Numbered from the stretch's first letter, positions 5,815 to 14,125 are shown. The stretch is DNA of 24,218 nt from an uncultured Bacilli bacterium (GCA_947629125.1 CANRCO010000003.1:1-24218); one strand, 5' to 3'. Numbers and translations are program-made. Notes: generated by a model not told the origin, from the sequence alone.

Positions 5815-7925
5815 TTAAAGTTACTATAGAAGATATAATAAAAGGATTTAATGATTATAATTCTAATAAAGAAGAACAAAATAAAATAAAGAAAGCTTAT
5901 GAGTATATAAATGATTTACAAGTACCTAAAAAAGATATTGCTCATAGTTTAAGAGTAGCTAAAATTTTACTTACTTTAGAAGTAGATAGTTCTACGATTA
6001 TTGCTGCAATTCTTCATAAAACTTTAAGTAATGATGTATGTAAGCTAGCTGATTTAGAAAAAGAATTTGGTAGTGATATTGCTAATTTAGTAAATATTTT
6101 AAATCGGATTAATCATGTTGAATTAAAAGATAATAAAGATTCATCAGCTATTTATTTAAGAAAAGTTATTGTAGGTATGAGTGAAGATGTGCGAGTATTA
6201 TTTTTAAAGTTAGCTGATAGATTAGATTCAATGCGAAGTTTAATAACAAGTAAAGATGAAAATTATAAGAAAAATAAAGCATTAGAAACAGTAAATGTAT
6301 TAATTCCCATTGCGCATCGTTTAGGTATTAATTCAATTAAAAGTGAATTAGAAGATTTATCATTACGTTTTACTAAACCAGATGTTTATAATGATATCTT
6401 AGAACATTTAAATGCTAATAGAGACCAAATGAATCAAGTTTTAATGCAAATGCAAAATAGTATTAGTGAGATTTTAAGTGAAAGTGGTCTAGATTTTAAA
6501 ATAAAAAGTCGCGTTAAAAGTGTTTATAGTATTTATAAAAAGTTATCAACAGGGCGTAAATGGAGTGATATTTATGATATTTTAGCTTTACGAGTTTTTG
6601 TTGAAAAAAATAGTGAATGTTATTTAGCAGTAGGGTTAATTCATGCTAAGTATCGTCCAATTCCTAAACGATTTAAAGATTATATCGCTATGCCTAAAGA
6701 AAATATGTATCAATCATTACATACATCGGTATTTGGTGTTGATGGTAAAATTTTTGAAATTCAAATACGAACTTATGAAATGGATGAAATAGCTGAAAAG
6801 GGTATAGCATCACATTGGTCTTATAAAGAAAAAGGTACGAAAAAAACGCAAAACTTGATGGAGCAAAAATTAGAGTTATTTCGGAATGTAATGGAATCGA
6901 GTTTAGATAGTGATTTAGCTAAAAATGTTAATGAGGAATTACTAACGGAAATGATTTATGTTTTTACCCCTAAAGGAGATGTCGTTGAATTACCAAAAGG
7001 TAGTACACCAGTTGATTTTGCCTATCGTATTCATTCGCAAGTTGGAGATAAAACTGTTGGAGCCTTAGTTAATGATAATATTGTAACATTAGATTATGAA
7101 TTAAATAATAATGATATTGTCAGTATTAAAACTAAAAATGATGCAACTCCTAATCAAGATTGGTTAAAATTTGTTAAAACTACTCATGCCAAAAATAAAA
7201 TAAAAGCTTATTTCAATAAACAAGATAAATTAATGTACATATCAAAGGGTAAAGAAATTTTAGAAAAAGAAATAAGAAAGAAAAAATTAAGTATTAATGA
7301 AGTTTTAAGTGAAGAAAATATCGCCAAAGTTTTAAAGAATTTAAATTTACAAGATTTAGATGAATTATATTTAAATATTGGGTCACTAAGATATACAGCT
7401 ATTTATATTTTAAATATAATTTTAGAAGAAGAAAAAACAGCATTAGATGTTTTAATTAGTAAAATTAGTAATACAAAAATAACAAAAACTAATTACAAAA
7501 ATGATGTTATTGTTAGTGGACTAGGAGATGTTGAAGTTAGTTTAGCTAAGTGTTGTAATCCAATTAAAGGTGATGAAATTGTTGGTTTTATTACTAAAGG
7601 AAGAGGTATTACTATTCATAAAAAAGATTGTTTAAATATTTTAAATAATCAAGAACGCTTAATTGATGTAGCTTGGAATTTAGATAGTACTAATAAATTT
7701 TTAGCTAAAATTAGTATTACAGTTTTATTAGGTAAAAATCATTTATCTGATATAGTAAGTAAAGCATCGACCAAAGATATTTATGTTGAAGCAATTAATA
7801 CTAAAGAATCGGACAATGATATAACTTACTATTTAACTTTAAAAATAGTTGATATTAACTCTTTAAATAAATTTATTAATGATTTAAATATGTTACCATT
7901 TGTTAAAAATGTTCGTAAATATTAA
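5811..7925 (+). CDS. rel: Rel/SpoT-family (p)ppGpp synthetase with a degenerate hydrolase domain
   Basis: This is a 704-residue protein with the full RSH layout: N-terminal HD domain (about 40-190), synthetase (about 230-340), TGS (about 380-440), a Cys/His segment containing AKCCNPIKGDE, and a C-terminal ACT domain ending at VKNVRKY. The synthetase looks intact, with RFKD at 287-290, YQSLHTSV and EIQIRT, and it carries the RXKD form usual in bifunctional enzymes. In the HD domain the expected LHDVVEDT motif reads LHKTLSND: H45 and H69 remain, but the metal-binding Asp, the Glu-Asp pair and the Asn after DRL are lost (K70, S73, N74, S140). Hydrolysis of (p)ppGpp is therefore probably absent and must come from another protein. 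Confidence 0.9.
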   Translation: MIKVTIEDIIKGFNDYNSNKEEQNKIKKAYEYINDLQVPKKDIAHSLRVAKILLTLEVDSSTIIAAILHKTLSNDVCKLADLEKEFGSDIANLVNILNRINHVELKDNKDSSAIYLRKVIVGMSEDVRVLFLKLADRLDSMRSLITSKDENYKKNKALETVNVLIPIAHRLGINSIKSELEDLSLRFTKPDVYNDILEHLNANRDQMNQVLMQMQNSISEILSESGLDFKIKSRVKSVYSIYKKLSTGRKWSDIYDILALRVFVEKNSECYLAVGLIHAKYRPIPKRFKDYIAMPKENMYQSLHTSVFGVDGKIFEIQIRTYEMDEIAEKGIASHWSYKEKGTKKTQNLMEQKLELFRNVMESSLDSDLAKNVNEELLTEMIYVFTPKGDVVELPKGSTPVDFAYRIHSQVGDKTVGALVNDNIVTLDYELNNNDIVSIKTKNDATPNQDWLKFVKTTHAKNKIKAYFNKQDKLMYISKGKEILEKEIRKKKLSINEVLSEENIAKVLKNLNLQDLDELYLNIGSLRYTAIYILNIILEEEKTALDVLISKISNTKITKTNYKNDVIVSGLGDVEVSLAKCCNPIKGDEIVGFITKGRGITIHKKDCLNILNNQERLIDVAWNLDSTNKFLAKISITVLLGKNHLSDIVSKASTKDIYVEAINTKESDNDITYYLTLKIVDINSLNKFINDLNMLPFVKNVRKY

Positions 7926-7938
7926 GGGTTAAAATATC

Positions 7939-7967
7939 TTGATAAAAGTATGATTTCATGCTATGAT
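7939..7967 (+). promoter_or_regulatory. Sigma-A promoter of antitoxin RNA 2
   Basis: TTGATA (7939-7944), a 17-base spacer, then TATGAT (7962-7967), starting 14 bases after the Rel stop. It has the same -35 box and spacing as the antitoxin promoter at 835-863. Confidence 0.75.
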
Positions 7968-7995
7968 GAATATGTGCAGGGAACTTGCATAAAAT

Positions 7996-8028
7996 AAAAA
8001 AAGGAAGACTTAACTTTGCTGAGTTGAG
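7996..8028 (-). terminator. Terminator of the toxin 2 transcript
   Basis: On the minus strand the hairpin CTCAACT / AGTTAAG (8028-8022 and 8015-8009, one mismatch) is followed by TCTTCC and six T's. The toxin mRNA would end here after copying the complement of the antitoxin RNA. Confidence 0.5.
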
Positions 8029-8049
8029 CACTTGCCTATATAATGGTTA

Positions 8050-8085
8050 AGCACTCAATCTGTGCAGATTGAGTGCTATTTCTTT
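8050..8085. terminator. Terminator of antitoxin RNA 2
   Basis: GCACTCAATC (8051-8060), a 6-base loop, GATTGAGTGC (8067-8076), then a T-rich tail on the plus strand. The hairpin abuts the stop codon of the toxin gene and is also present in the toxin mRNA, where its left arm can pair with the 5' leader. Confidence 0.8.
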
Positions 8086-8165
8086 ATACATAGAATCATT
8101 AAAGAGACTATTAATAAAATGATAATTAATATTAGAAATGAGATTAATAAATCTTTTTTCTTCAT
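8076..8165 (-). CDS. Fst/par-like type I toxin, small hydrophobic peptide (29 residues)
   Basis: The ATG at 8165-8163 and TAG at 8078-8076 give 29 residues: MKKKD, then one long Leu/Ile/Val membrane segment, ending CIKK. It follows a near-perfect ribosome site, AAAGGAGG (8183-8176), with 10 bases of spacing. The AAAG of that site lies in a short hairpin (8180-8194), as in toxin mRNAs whose translation is masked. Its own promoter, convergent antisense RNA and overlapping 3' ends repeat the design at 940-1017, and the two peptides share a charged MK(D/K)KD start. The family suggests action on the cytoplasmic membrane. Toxicity is inferred. The locus may stabilise this region or act in stress responses. 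Confidence 0.75.
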   Translation of the reverse strand: MKKKDLLISFLILIIILLIVSLMILCIKK

Positions 8166-8230
8166 AAAAATCAAGCCTCCTTTCTTGAAGAAAGTTGGCA
8201 AGCACTCAACAATTAAGTTTCCCTATAAAA

Positions 8231-8259
8231 ATTATATCAAACATTTGTTCTATAAACAA
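8231..8259 (-). promoter_or_regulatory. Promoter of toxin 2 mRNA
   Basis: On the minus strand, TTGTTT (8259-8254), a 17-base spacer, then TATAAT (8236-8231). Transcription from about 8224 would give an mRNA of about 230 bases. Confidence 0.7.
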
Positions 8260-8385
8260 TAAAAAATTTAAAATTTTTTTATTGTTTATCATTTAATTTA
8301 TTTCTTAGTTATGAATAGTACTTAAATATTAAAGTATTATTTTTTTTATTATCTTTAATAATAAATAGACTTTTTTAAAATTTAT

Positions 8386-8393
8386 GGTATAAT
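8386..8393 (+). promoter_or_regulatory. Extended -10 promoter of the 8420 gene
   Basis: TGGTATAAT (8385-8393) forms an extended -10 element. No good -35 box is seen. The ribosome site starts 12 bases downstream. Confidence 0.5.
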
Positions 8394-8419
8394 TAAGGCA
8401 TACTAAAGGAGTGTTGTCA

Positions 8420-10705
8420 TTGAAAAAAGAGTTAAGTGATACTAAAAAAATACTTAGTAAAGAAGAATTAGAACAAATAGCCAACGAAAATGTGGAATTT
8501 GATGAAAATGAAGATGCTAACGATTTTTATGATGAAAATTATGAAAGTCAAGATGAAGATGCTAGTGATTTAGAAGAAAATGATGAATCAAATTCCGATG
8601 AAGAAAAAACTGCTGAAGAATCAGTAGAAGAAGAAAAAACTAAAAAAGAAAAAAAGAGTAAAAAATCGAAAAAAGATAAAGAAAATAAAACTAAAAAAGA
8701 AGGTAAAATCAAAAAATTAATTCAATCTTTTAAAGAAAAATGGCATGGTTGGACTAAAAAACAAAAAATTGCTTTTGTGGCAATAAATACAATAATTACA
8801 TTCTTAATTGTATTAGGTTTGACTATTTTGATAATTAATATTGTTAAAAAAGACCCAGTCGAAGAAAAACCAGTAATTATTGAAAATGAAAATTATCGTT
8901 ATGAAAATGGTAAACTTATATTCTTAGATAAAAAAGGTAAAGATATAGGTAGTTATGAATGTAAAAATAAAGACGAGAAAAAATGTTATGTCGCTATTTT
9001 AGATGGCGAAGATAATTTTGATATAGAAAAAGAAATATATGAAGATGATTCTCCAGTTTTATATCGTAGTTCTATTTATTTAAATAAATATGCTTTTGTT
9101 TATGATAATGAAAAAGAAAAAAATGGCGATATCAAGTTATATGATTTTAAAGAAAATAAAGAATTAGGTAGTTATAAATCTATTAAAGCTTATAAAAGTG
9201 CTGAAAATTATATAATTGGTAAAGACACTGAAGATAAATATGGAATGATTTTATTAACTACTAATGAAGTAAAAACTAATATTGATTTTACTTATGATTA
9301 TTTAGGAATTGTTGATGAAGAAAAAGAAAGTAAAAATGTAGTTGTTAAAAGTCATGATAAATGGTATTTATTAAATTATAATAATCAATTAGTAAGTAAA
9401 GCTTTTGAATATGAAATTAAAAATTATAATGATAAATATGTAAGTTGTTTAAATGATAAAGAATATATTTTATATGATTATAATGGCGACCGTGTTTGGG
9501 AAAATAATTATGATTATATAAACTTTTATGAAGATTACATTATAACTATTAAAGATGATAATTTAAATGTTTATGATGAAAGTTTAAATAAAGTAAATGC
9601 TAAAGATATTGTTTTAGATAATAATGATTACAATATTAAAAATATTTATAGTGGTAATATTAATAAAAGAAAATTAGAAGATACTCTTTATGCATATAAA
9701 ATTAAAATTGAACGTAATGTTTTAACTGTTGAATATCAAGTAGCAGGAGAAGATAAAATTTATAGTATTAATTTATTAGAAAGTAAATTAAATAATACTT
9801 TACAATATATAAATTATAGTGATGGTTCTCTTTATATTTATCAAGATTTACCTAAACAAGTTTTATTAGGAAGTTATAAATGTTCTAGTAAAAATGAAAT
9901 AACTGCTGAAACATCTGCTTTAAGTAATTGTACAATCGCTACCGATAGTTATTTCTCTAATAATATTTATAATAATAATAGCAATCCAAGTGTAGGATAT
10001 ATTCCAATATTTAATAATCGATTTGTCTTCATTTATGATAACAATCACATTGTCTTATATGATTTACAAAATAATAAAAAATTAAGCGAATATAGTGAAG
10101 TTGATACTGGTACTTTAACAGGTAATACGAATGTTTCATTTAGTAGTGAAACTAATAAATTAGTTATTGCGAAAAACATGAAAGGTAACTATGGCGTTAT
10201 CAAAATTAACAAAGATAGTGTTAAAGGTTTAATTAGTTTTAACTATACTAAAATTGAAAGATTTGACCAATTTTATAAAGGAGTTACTTCAACTAATCAA
10301 CAAGTATTATTAAATAGTGAAGGCAATGAAGTAACGCAAGCTATTAGTAGTGAAATAATTAAGTTTCATGATGATTATCTAGTTGCCAAAGAAAATAGTT
10401 TATATTATGTTTATAATTTTGATGGTACAAAAACTAATAATAATGGATATAAATTTATTGAATTATATGATAGCTATTTTGCTGCAGTCGATAATGCTAA
10501 TAAATTAAATGTTTATAATTATAATGATAGTAATAAAAAATTATTTGATAGAGATATTGATTTAATTGTTACTAGCTTTAATAATCAAAAAAATACTTCA
10601 TTTAGTGTTGATTATTCAAACGGTGTATATTATGTAACTGTTAGAAATTCTGCTGGAGGAACTGCAGAAATTAGATCAAGTGCTACAAATACAGCTGAAG
10701 AGTAA
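8420..10705 (+). CDS. Large single-pass protein with duplicated WG/propeller-like extracellular repeats
   Basis: The start is probably the TTG at 8420, 8 bases after AAAGGAG. The GTG at 8411 overlaps that ribosome site, so it is unlikely. This gives 761 residues. Residues 1-75 are very acidic, 76-110 very Lys-rich, and 117-143 form one membrane segment. The remaining 600 or so residues should be outside the cell. They consist of short beta-rich units such as YDFKENKELGSY, DKWYLLNYNNQLV and NSLYYVYNFDGTK, which resemble WG or propeller repeats. Two halves look duplicated: YENGKLIFLD..GSYEC (from about 160) corresponds to YSDGSLYIYQD..GSYKC (from about 470), each followed by an FVYDN/FIYDN unit. 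No enzyme motif is seen. A structural or sensing envelope role is possible. Confidence 0.7.
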   Translation: MKKELSDTKKILSKEELEQIANENVEFDENEDANDFYDENYESQDEDASDLEENDESNSDEEKTAEESVEEEKTKKEKKSKKSKKDKENKTKKEGKIKKLIQSFKEKWHGWTKKQKIAFVAINTIITFLIVLGLTILIINIVKKDPVEEKPVIIENENYRYENGKLIFLDKKGKDIGSYECKNKDEKKCYVAILDGEDNFDIEKEIYEDDSPVLYRSSIYLNKYAFVYDNEKEKNGDIKLYDFKENKELGSYKSIKAYKSAENYIIGKDTEDKYGMILLTTNEVKTNIDFTYDYLGIVDEEKESKNVVVKSHDKWYLLNYNNQLVSKAFEYEIKNYNDKYVSCLNDKEYILYDYNGDRVWENNYDYINFYEDYIITIKDDNLNVYDESLNKVNAKDIVLDNNDYNIKNIYSGNINKRKLEDTLYAYKIKIERNVLTVEYQVAGEDKIYSINLLESKLNNTLQYINYSDGSLYIYQDLPKQVLLGSYKCSSKNEITAETSALSNCTIATDSYFSNNIYNNNSNPSVGYIPIFNNRFVFIYDNNHIVLYDLQNNKKLSEYSEVDTGTLTGNTNVSFSSETNKLVIAKNMKGNYGVIKINKDSVKGLISFNYTKIERFDQFYKGVTSTNQQVLLNSEGNEVTQAISSEIIKFHDDYLVAKENSLYYVYNFDGTKTNNNGYKFIELYDSYFAAVDNANKLNVYNYNDSNKKLFDRDIDLIVTSFNNQKNTSFSVDYSNGVYYVTVRNSAGGTAEIRSSATNTAEE

Positions 10706-10710
10706 TTAAG

Positions 10711-10730
10711 CCACCTTAGGGTGGTTTTTT
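10711..10730 (+). terminator. Terminator after the repeat protein
   Basis: CCACC (10711-10715), a 4-base loop, GGTGG (10720-10724), then six T's, 6 bases after the stop. Confidence 0.85.
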
Positions 10731-10740
10731 ATTAAAAAAT

Positions 10741-10768
10741 TTGCATTAAAAAAAATAGATGGTATAAT
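10741..10768 (+). promoter_or_regulatory. Promoter of the sigma-factor gene
   Basis: TTGCAT (10741-10746), a 16-base spacer, then TATAAT (10763-10768) with an upstream TGG that makes it an extended -10 box. The ATG lies 32 bases further on, behind AGAGG. Confidence 0.7.
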
Positions 10769-10799
10769 AAAATACAAACTTATATTTTAGAGGTAACTT

Positions 10800-13475
10800 A
10801 TGGATTTAAATATAGAAGAAATTAAAAAGTTAGATGTTGATAAAATATATAATTTAGTATTACCCACACTTAAGCCAATTTGGGAATCTTTTAATTATGT
10901 TAATTTAACTCAACAGAAATTTACTGATATAGTAAAAAATATTATAACTATATCTAAAGAAAAATATTTAAGTAATCAACCATATATTACCTATATTGAA
11001 CAACAATTAAAACATTTTTTATCAATCATAGTTAAAAGTAAACTAAATGATCCTCAAACTACCTTTGAAATTTTAAATAATTTTATTAATCAAAAATTAA
11101 ATGAACCCCAAGATTTTAAAGAAGCATTAATAAATTTTAAAAAATTAAATAAATTATTAAACACTTGCAGTTATATACCAAATTTAGATATATTAATAGA
11201 CTTACTTGATAATAACAATATATTTAATAAAAGTATTACGTTAATATTTACTAAATTTCAAGATAAGATTACAACTATGCCACTAGAAAATATATTTAAA
11301 GATGACTTTCTTTTACTAAGTATAAAAATGTATTGTTTTATAAACAATATCCCAATTAAATCAGAAAATGAACCAGACCTTTTAGTTGATTCTGAAATTG
11401 ATATTAAAGAAAACGAAAGAATTTATTTAAATGAAATTCGTAAAATACCATTATTAACTGCTGAAGAAGAATATAAATTATTTTCTCAACTAGCTCAAGG
11501 TAATAAAGAGGCACGAAAAAAAATTATTGAAAGTAATTTAAGATTAGTAGTTAGTCAAGCTAAAAAATATTTATATAATGGAATGGCATTATTAGATTTA
11601 ATTCAAGAAGGTAATATTGGTTTAATGAAGGCTGTGGATAGATTTGATTATAAAATGGGCAACAAGTTTTCAACTTATGCAACAGTGTGGATTAGACAAG
11701 CTATCTCTCGTGCAATATATGATAAACAAAAATTGATTAGATTACCTGTCAATGTTCAGGAAGATATTTCAAGATATAATAAAATAAAAAATCAACTAAC
11801 CCAAAAATTAGATAGACCTCCTACAATTCAAGAAATAGCTGATACTACAGGAATGTCTATAGAAAAAATAAATCAATTAAATGATTTTAGTAAAAAGAAC
11901 AATATAGTTAATTTAAATAGTAAAGTTGGTGATGATAATGACACTGAATTAGGTGATTTAATTTCGTTAGATAAAACTTCTTTAGAAGATAGTGTTATTT
12001 TAAATGATTTACCAGAAAAAGTTCAAGAATTATTTAAAAAATGCAATTTGCAACCAAGAGAAATATTAGTAATAACTTTGAGATTTGGTCTGATTGATGA
12101 TAACCCTTTGACTCTAAAAGAAATCGGCTTACAAATTAATGTGACTAGAGAAAGAATTAGGCAAATTGAATCAGAAGCTTTAAAAAAATTAAGAAATCCT
12201 AAGTATGTTAAAGATTTTGCAGTATATTTAGATAATCCTGAAAGTGGTTTACAAAATCTTATGAAAATAATTGAGTTGTATAGTCAAGATAAATATGGAA
12301 AAAAGGCTTTTAAAAATTATTTTACACCTAAAAAAGAGAAAAAAATAAGTAAAAAAAGAAAGACAATATATGAAAGAGTAGGTTATAATAAAGAGATTGT
12401 TGATGAAATTATTGAAGAATTACCATCAACTGATAAAGAATTAATAACCCAATATTTTGGTGAAGATTTAAATTTAGCGAAAGAATTTGGTCATACACCA
12501 GGAGAACAAATAGTATTGGTTAATAGTTTAATTATAAAAATAAAAAATCGAGTTAATAGAAAATTAATGAAAGATACATTTAATAATATAGAAAAAGAAA
12601 CAAGAGTAAAGGAGAAAAAAATGCCAAAAAATCAAAATAAAACTATATATGAATATTTTCCTCAAAATTCTAAAGAGGAAGTAGATAAAGTTATAGCTAC
12701 TTTATCAGAAGATGAACTTGCTATATTAAAATTAAAGTGTGGTTCAGATTTAGTAAGTCCTAAAAACAGTACATTAAATAAAGAAGAAATTGGTAAATTT
12801 CATAATATTATTGCAAAAATAAATAGAAGATTAAAACCTAATAAGAAAAAAAATAAAAATATATACGAACATTTCCCTCAAAATTCTAAAGAGGAAGTAG
12901 ATAAAGTTATAGCTACTTTATCAGAAGATGAACTTGCTTTATTAAAATTAAAATGTGGTCCAGATTTAGTAAGTCCAACTTATATTAAATTAGATGAAAA
13001 ACAAAGAACTCAAATTTATAATATTATAATACCAAAAATAAGAAGAAGACTATTAAAGAATGCTGAAACAAAATCTAAACAACCAATAACAAATGAAGTA
13101 GCTAATAAAAAAGAAATTGAAAACAAAAATGCTATAAAACAAGTTGAAGAACCTAAGCCAGAACAATTAAGAATTAATAATAATGTACTTACAAAAGAAG
13201 ATTATCAAAAAATTTTAGACTTATTAAGAACTCCAACTTTTGCTCAAATGTTGAATGTTTTGTCCGTAAAAGAAGCAGTAATTATCTCTTTAAAATTAGG
13301 TTATATTGATGGTAAATATTTTTCAACTGCAGCAATTGCTCAATTTTTACAAATTGAAGAAATAGAAGTAACTCAAACAACTAAAAAAATATTATCATTA
13401 TTTAAAGAAAATTTAAATAACTTCTTAGATACAGCAATATCATATATTGATGAACCTAATAAGAAAAAATACTGA
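10800..13475 (+). CDS. Sigma-70 family RNA polymerase sigma factor with long novel N- and C-terminal extensions
   Basis: This 891-residue protein is far longer than a usual RpoD (about 370 in low-GC Gram-positives). The core (about 200-475) has region 1.2 (ERIYLNEIRKIPLLT), region 2 (NLRLVVSQAKKY, DLIQEGNIGLMKAVDRF, FSTYATVWIRQAISRAI), region 3 and region 4 with LTLKEIG and VTRERIRQIESEALKKLR. About 200 unfamiliar helical residues precede it. About 410 follow, with repeated units of the form IYE.FPQNSKEEVDKVIATLS (two near-identical copies 72 residues apart, plus a diverged one at about 520) and a last region-4-like unit (about 795-885). The core suggests promoter recognition at -10 and -35. 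The added modules may bind polymerase, DNA or a regulator. It ends in TGA. It may be the housekeeping sigma or a second, lineage-specific one. Confidence 0.85.
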   Translation: MDLNIEEIKKLDVDKIYNLVLPTLKPIWESFNYVNLTQQKFTDIVKNIITISKEKYLSNQPYITYIEQQLKHFLSIIVKSKLNDPQTTFEILNNFINQKLNEPQDFKEALINFKKLNKLLNTCSYIPNLDILIDLLDNNNIFNKSITLIFTKFQDKITTMPLENIFKDDFLLLSIKMYCFINNIPIKSENEPDLLVDSEIDIKENERIYLNEIRKIPLLTAEEEYKLFSQLAQGNKEARKKIIESNLRLVVSQAKKYLYNGMALLDLIQEGNIGLMKAVDRFDYKMGNKFSTYATVWIRQAISRAIYDKQKLIRLPVNVQEDISRYNKIKNQLTQKLDRPPTIQEIADTTGMSIEKINQLNDFSKKNNIVNLNSKVGDDNDTELGDLISLDKTSLEDSVILNDLPEKVQELFKKCNLQPREILVITLRFGLIDDNPLTLKEIGLQINVTRERIRQIESEALKKLRNPKYVKDFAVYLDNPESGLQNLMKIIELYSQDKYGKKAFKNYFTPKKEKKISKKRKTIYERVGYNKEIVDEIIEELPSTDKELITQYFGEDLNLAKEFGHTPGEQIVLVNSLIIKIKNRVNRKLMKDTFNNIEKETRVKEKKMPKNQNKTIYEYFPQNSKEEVDKVIATLSEDELAILKLKCGSDLVSPKNSTLNKEEIGKFHNIIAKINRRLKPNKKKNKNIYEHFPQNSKEEVDKVIATLSEDELALLKLKCGPDLVSPTYIKLDEKQRTQIYNIIIPKIRRRLLKNAETKSKQPITNEVANKKEIENKNAIKQVEEPKPEQLRINNNVLTKEDYQKILDLLRTPTFAQMLNVLSVKEAVIISLKLGYIDGKYFSTAAIAQFLQIEEIEVTQTTKKILSLFKENLNNFLDTAISYIDEPNKKKY
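12621..13475 (+). other. Possible internal translation start for the sigma C-terminal repeats
   Basis: Inside the sigma gene, AAAGGAG (12608-12614) stands 6 bases before an in-frame ATG at 12621 (residue 608). Initiation here would make a separate protein of 284 residues holding only the tandem repeats and the last helix-turn-helix-like unit. The site falls in a Lys-rich linker, where such a sequence could also arise by chance. Confidence 0.35.
12643..12976 (+). repeat. Tandem near-identical 216-base repeat in the sigma gene
   Basis: The stretch 12643-12760 recurs at 12859-12976 with only a few base changes, an offset of 216 bases (72 codons). The identical bases include synonymous positions, so the duplication is recent or is kept uniform by recombination. 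Confidence 0.85.
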
Positions 13476-13494
13476 ATAAAAAATCAGTATTTTT
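13465..13494. terminator. Bidirectional terminator between the sigma and isomerase genes
   Basis: AAAATACTGA (13466-13475), an 8-base loop, TCAGTATTTT (13484-13493). A-runs and T-runs on both sides let it work for both convergent genes. The sigma stop codon lies in its left arm. Confidence 0.8.
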
Positions 13495-13498
13495 CTAT

Positions 13499-14125
13499 TT
13501 ATTTAATAATTTTTTCTAAAAATGTTTTAATTTCTAAGTCTTGAGATTTATCTAAAATATTAATAAATGAATCTCTTTTAAAGACACGAATTAACATTTC
13601 TTTATCAATATCTTTTAAAATATCTATCATATTTCTAGTAGTAATGCTTTTAACATCTTTTAAAATTTGAGCATTTCTCTGTTCTGGTATAGCTCTTTGT
13701 TTTGGATAACCACCACCAAATTCGTCTTTAAATAATTTTTCAAAAATATATTCTAATTGTAATTCGCTGCCCCAACCAAAACTTTTAGCATAGGGAATAC
13801 TTATAGCATTGCCACCATTGATTTGGCTAAATAAATAAGCATCTAAAGGATCTTCTATAAGACCACAAAAAACATTGGGAAAACTATTTAAAGCTAACAT
13901 AGCACCACTACCAGTACCACAACCAGTGATTACAAAATCTGCCATTTTTGTATTTAATAAAACTGCAGCCATTAAACCATTTTCTACATAAGTTAATGGT
14001 AAATCATTATCATCAAACATACCAATATTAATTATATCTTGCTCATTAATAACCTTTTTTAAACTATCTATAATAATACTATTTTTACTTGCTTGACTGT
14101 TTTCATTAATTACAGCTATTTTCAT
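13499..14125 (-). CDS. RpiB/LacA/LacB-family sugar-phosphate isomerase
   Basis: This is a 208-residue cytosolic protein. MKIAVINENSQASKN at the start, VITGCGTGSGAMLALN (about 65-80, with the family glycine loop and a Cys) and GGNAISIPYAKSFGWGSELQ place it in the RpiB/LacA/LacB family, which interconverts aldose and ketose phosphates. The C-terminal part is longer than in classical RpiB (about 150 residues) and contains FGGGYPKQR, as in the larger RpiB-like subgroup. Its exact substrate (ribose-5-P, galactose-6-P or another) cannot be told. It appears to be a single-gene unit facing the sigma gene. The ATG follows GAAGGAAT. Confidence 0.8.
   Translation of the reverse strand: MKIAVINENSQASKNSIIIDSLKKVINEQDIINIGMFDDNDLPLTYVENGLMAAVLLNTKMADFVITGCGTGSGAMLALNSFPNVFCGLIEDPLDAYLFSQINGGNAISIPYAKSFGWGSELQLEYIFEKLFKDEFGGGYPKQRAIPEQRNAQILKDVKSITTRNMIDILKDIDKEMLIRVFKRDSFINILDKSQDLEIKTFLEKIIK

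Larger units (their letters stand above)
7974..8085 (+). ncRNA. Putative antitoxin RNA 2 of a type I TA locus
   Basis: A transcript of about 110 bases is expected from the promoter at 7939-7967 to the hairpin and T-rich tail at 8050-8085. It contains a 7-bp hairpin (8009-8028). AAGCACTCAA at 8049-8058 is exactly complementary to TTGAGTGCTT in the leader of the toxin mRNA. It overlaps the 3' part of that mRNA on the other strand. Its role is inferred from the par/Fst layout and from the matching locus at 835-1137. Confidence 0.6.
8003..8223. repeat. Inverted repeat flanking toxin gene 2
   Basis: The left arm (8003-8036) and right arm (8197-8223) share ACTTAA, GTTGAG and CTTGCC in order when the right arm is read on the minus strand. 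In the middle the left arm reads GCAC where the right reads GTGC. As in locus 1, the antitoxin 5' region and the toxin mRNA leader share the same sense sequence. Confidence 0.7.

Noticed and set aside
8017..8043. Additional promoter TTGCTG-N17-TATAAT inside antitoxin RNA 2
   Set aside because: The spacing is right, but transcription from it would yield little more than the terminator hairpin. The boxes fall in the repeat arm and are probably coincidental.
8062..8262. Open frame of 66 codons on the plus strand over the second TA locus
   Set aside because: It runs antisense through the toxin gene, its ribosome site and its promoter, with no ribosome site of its own. It is a shadow of the TA locus.
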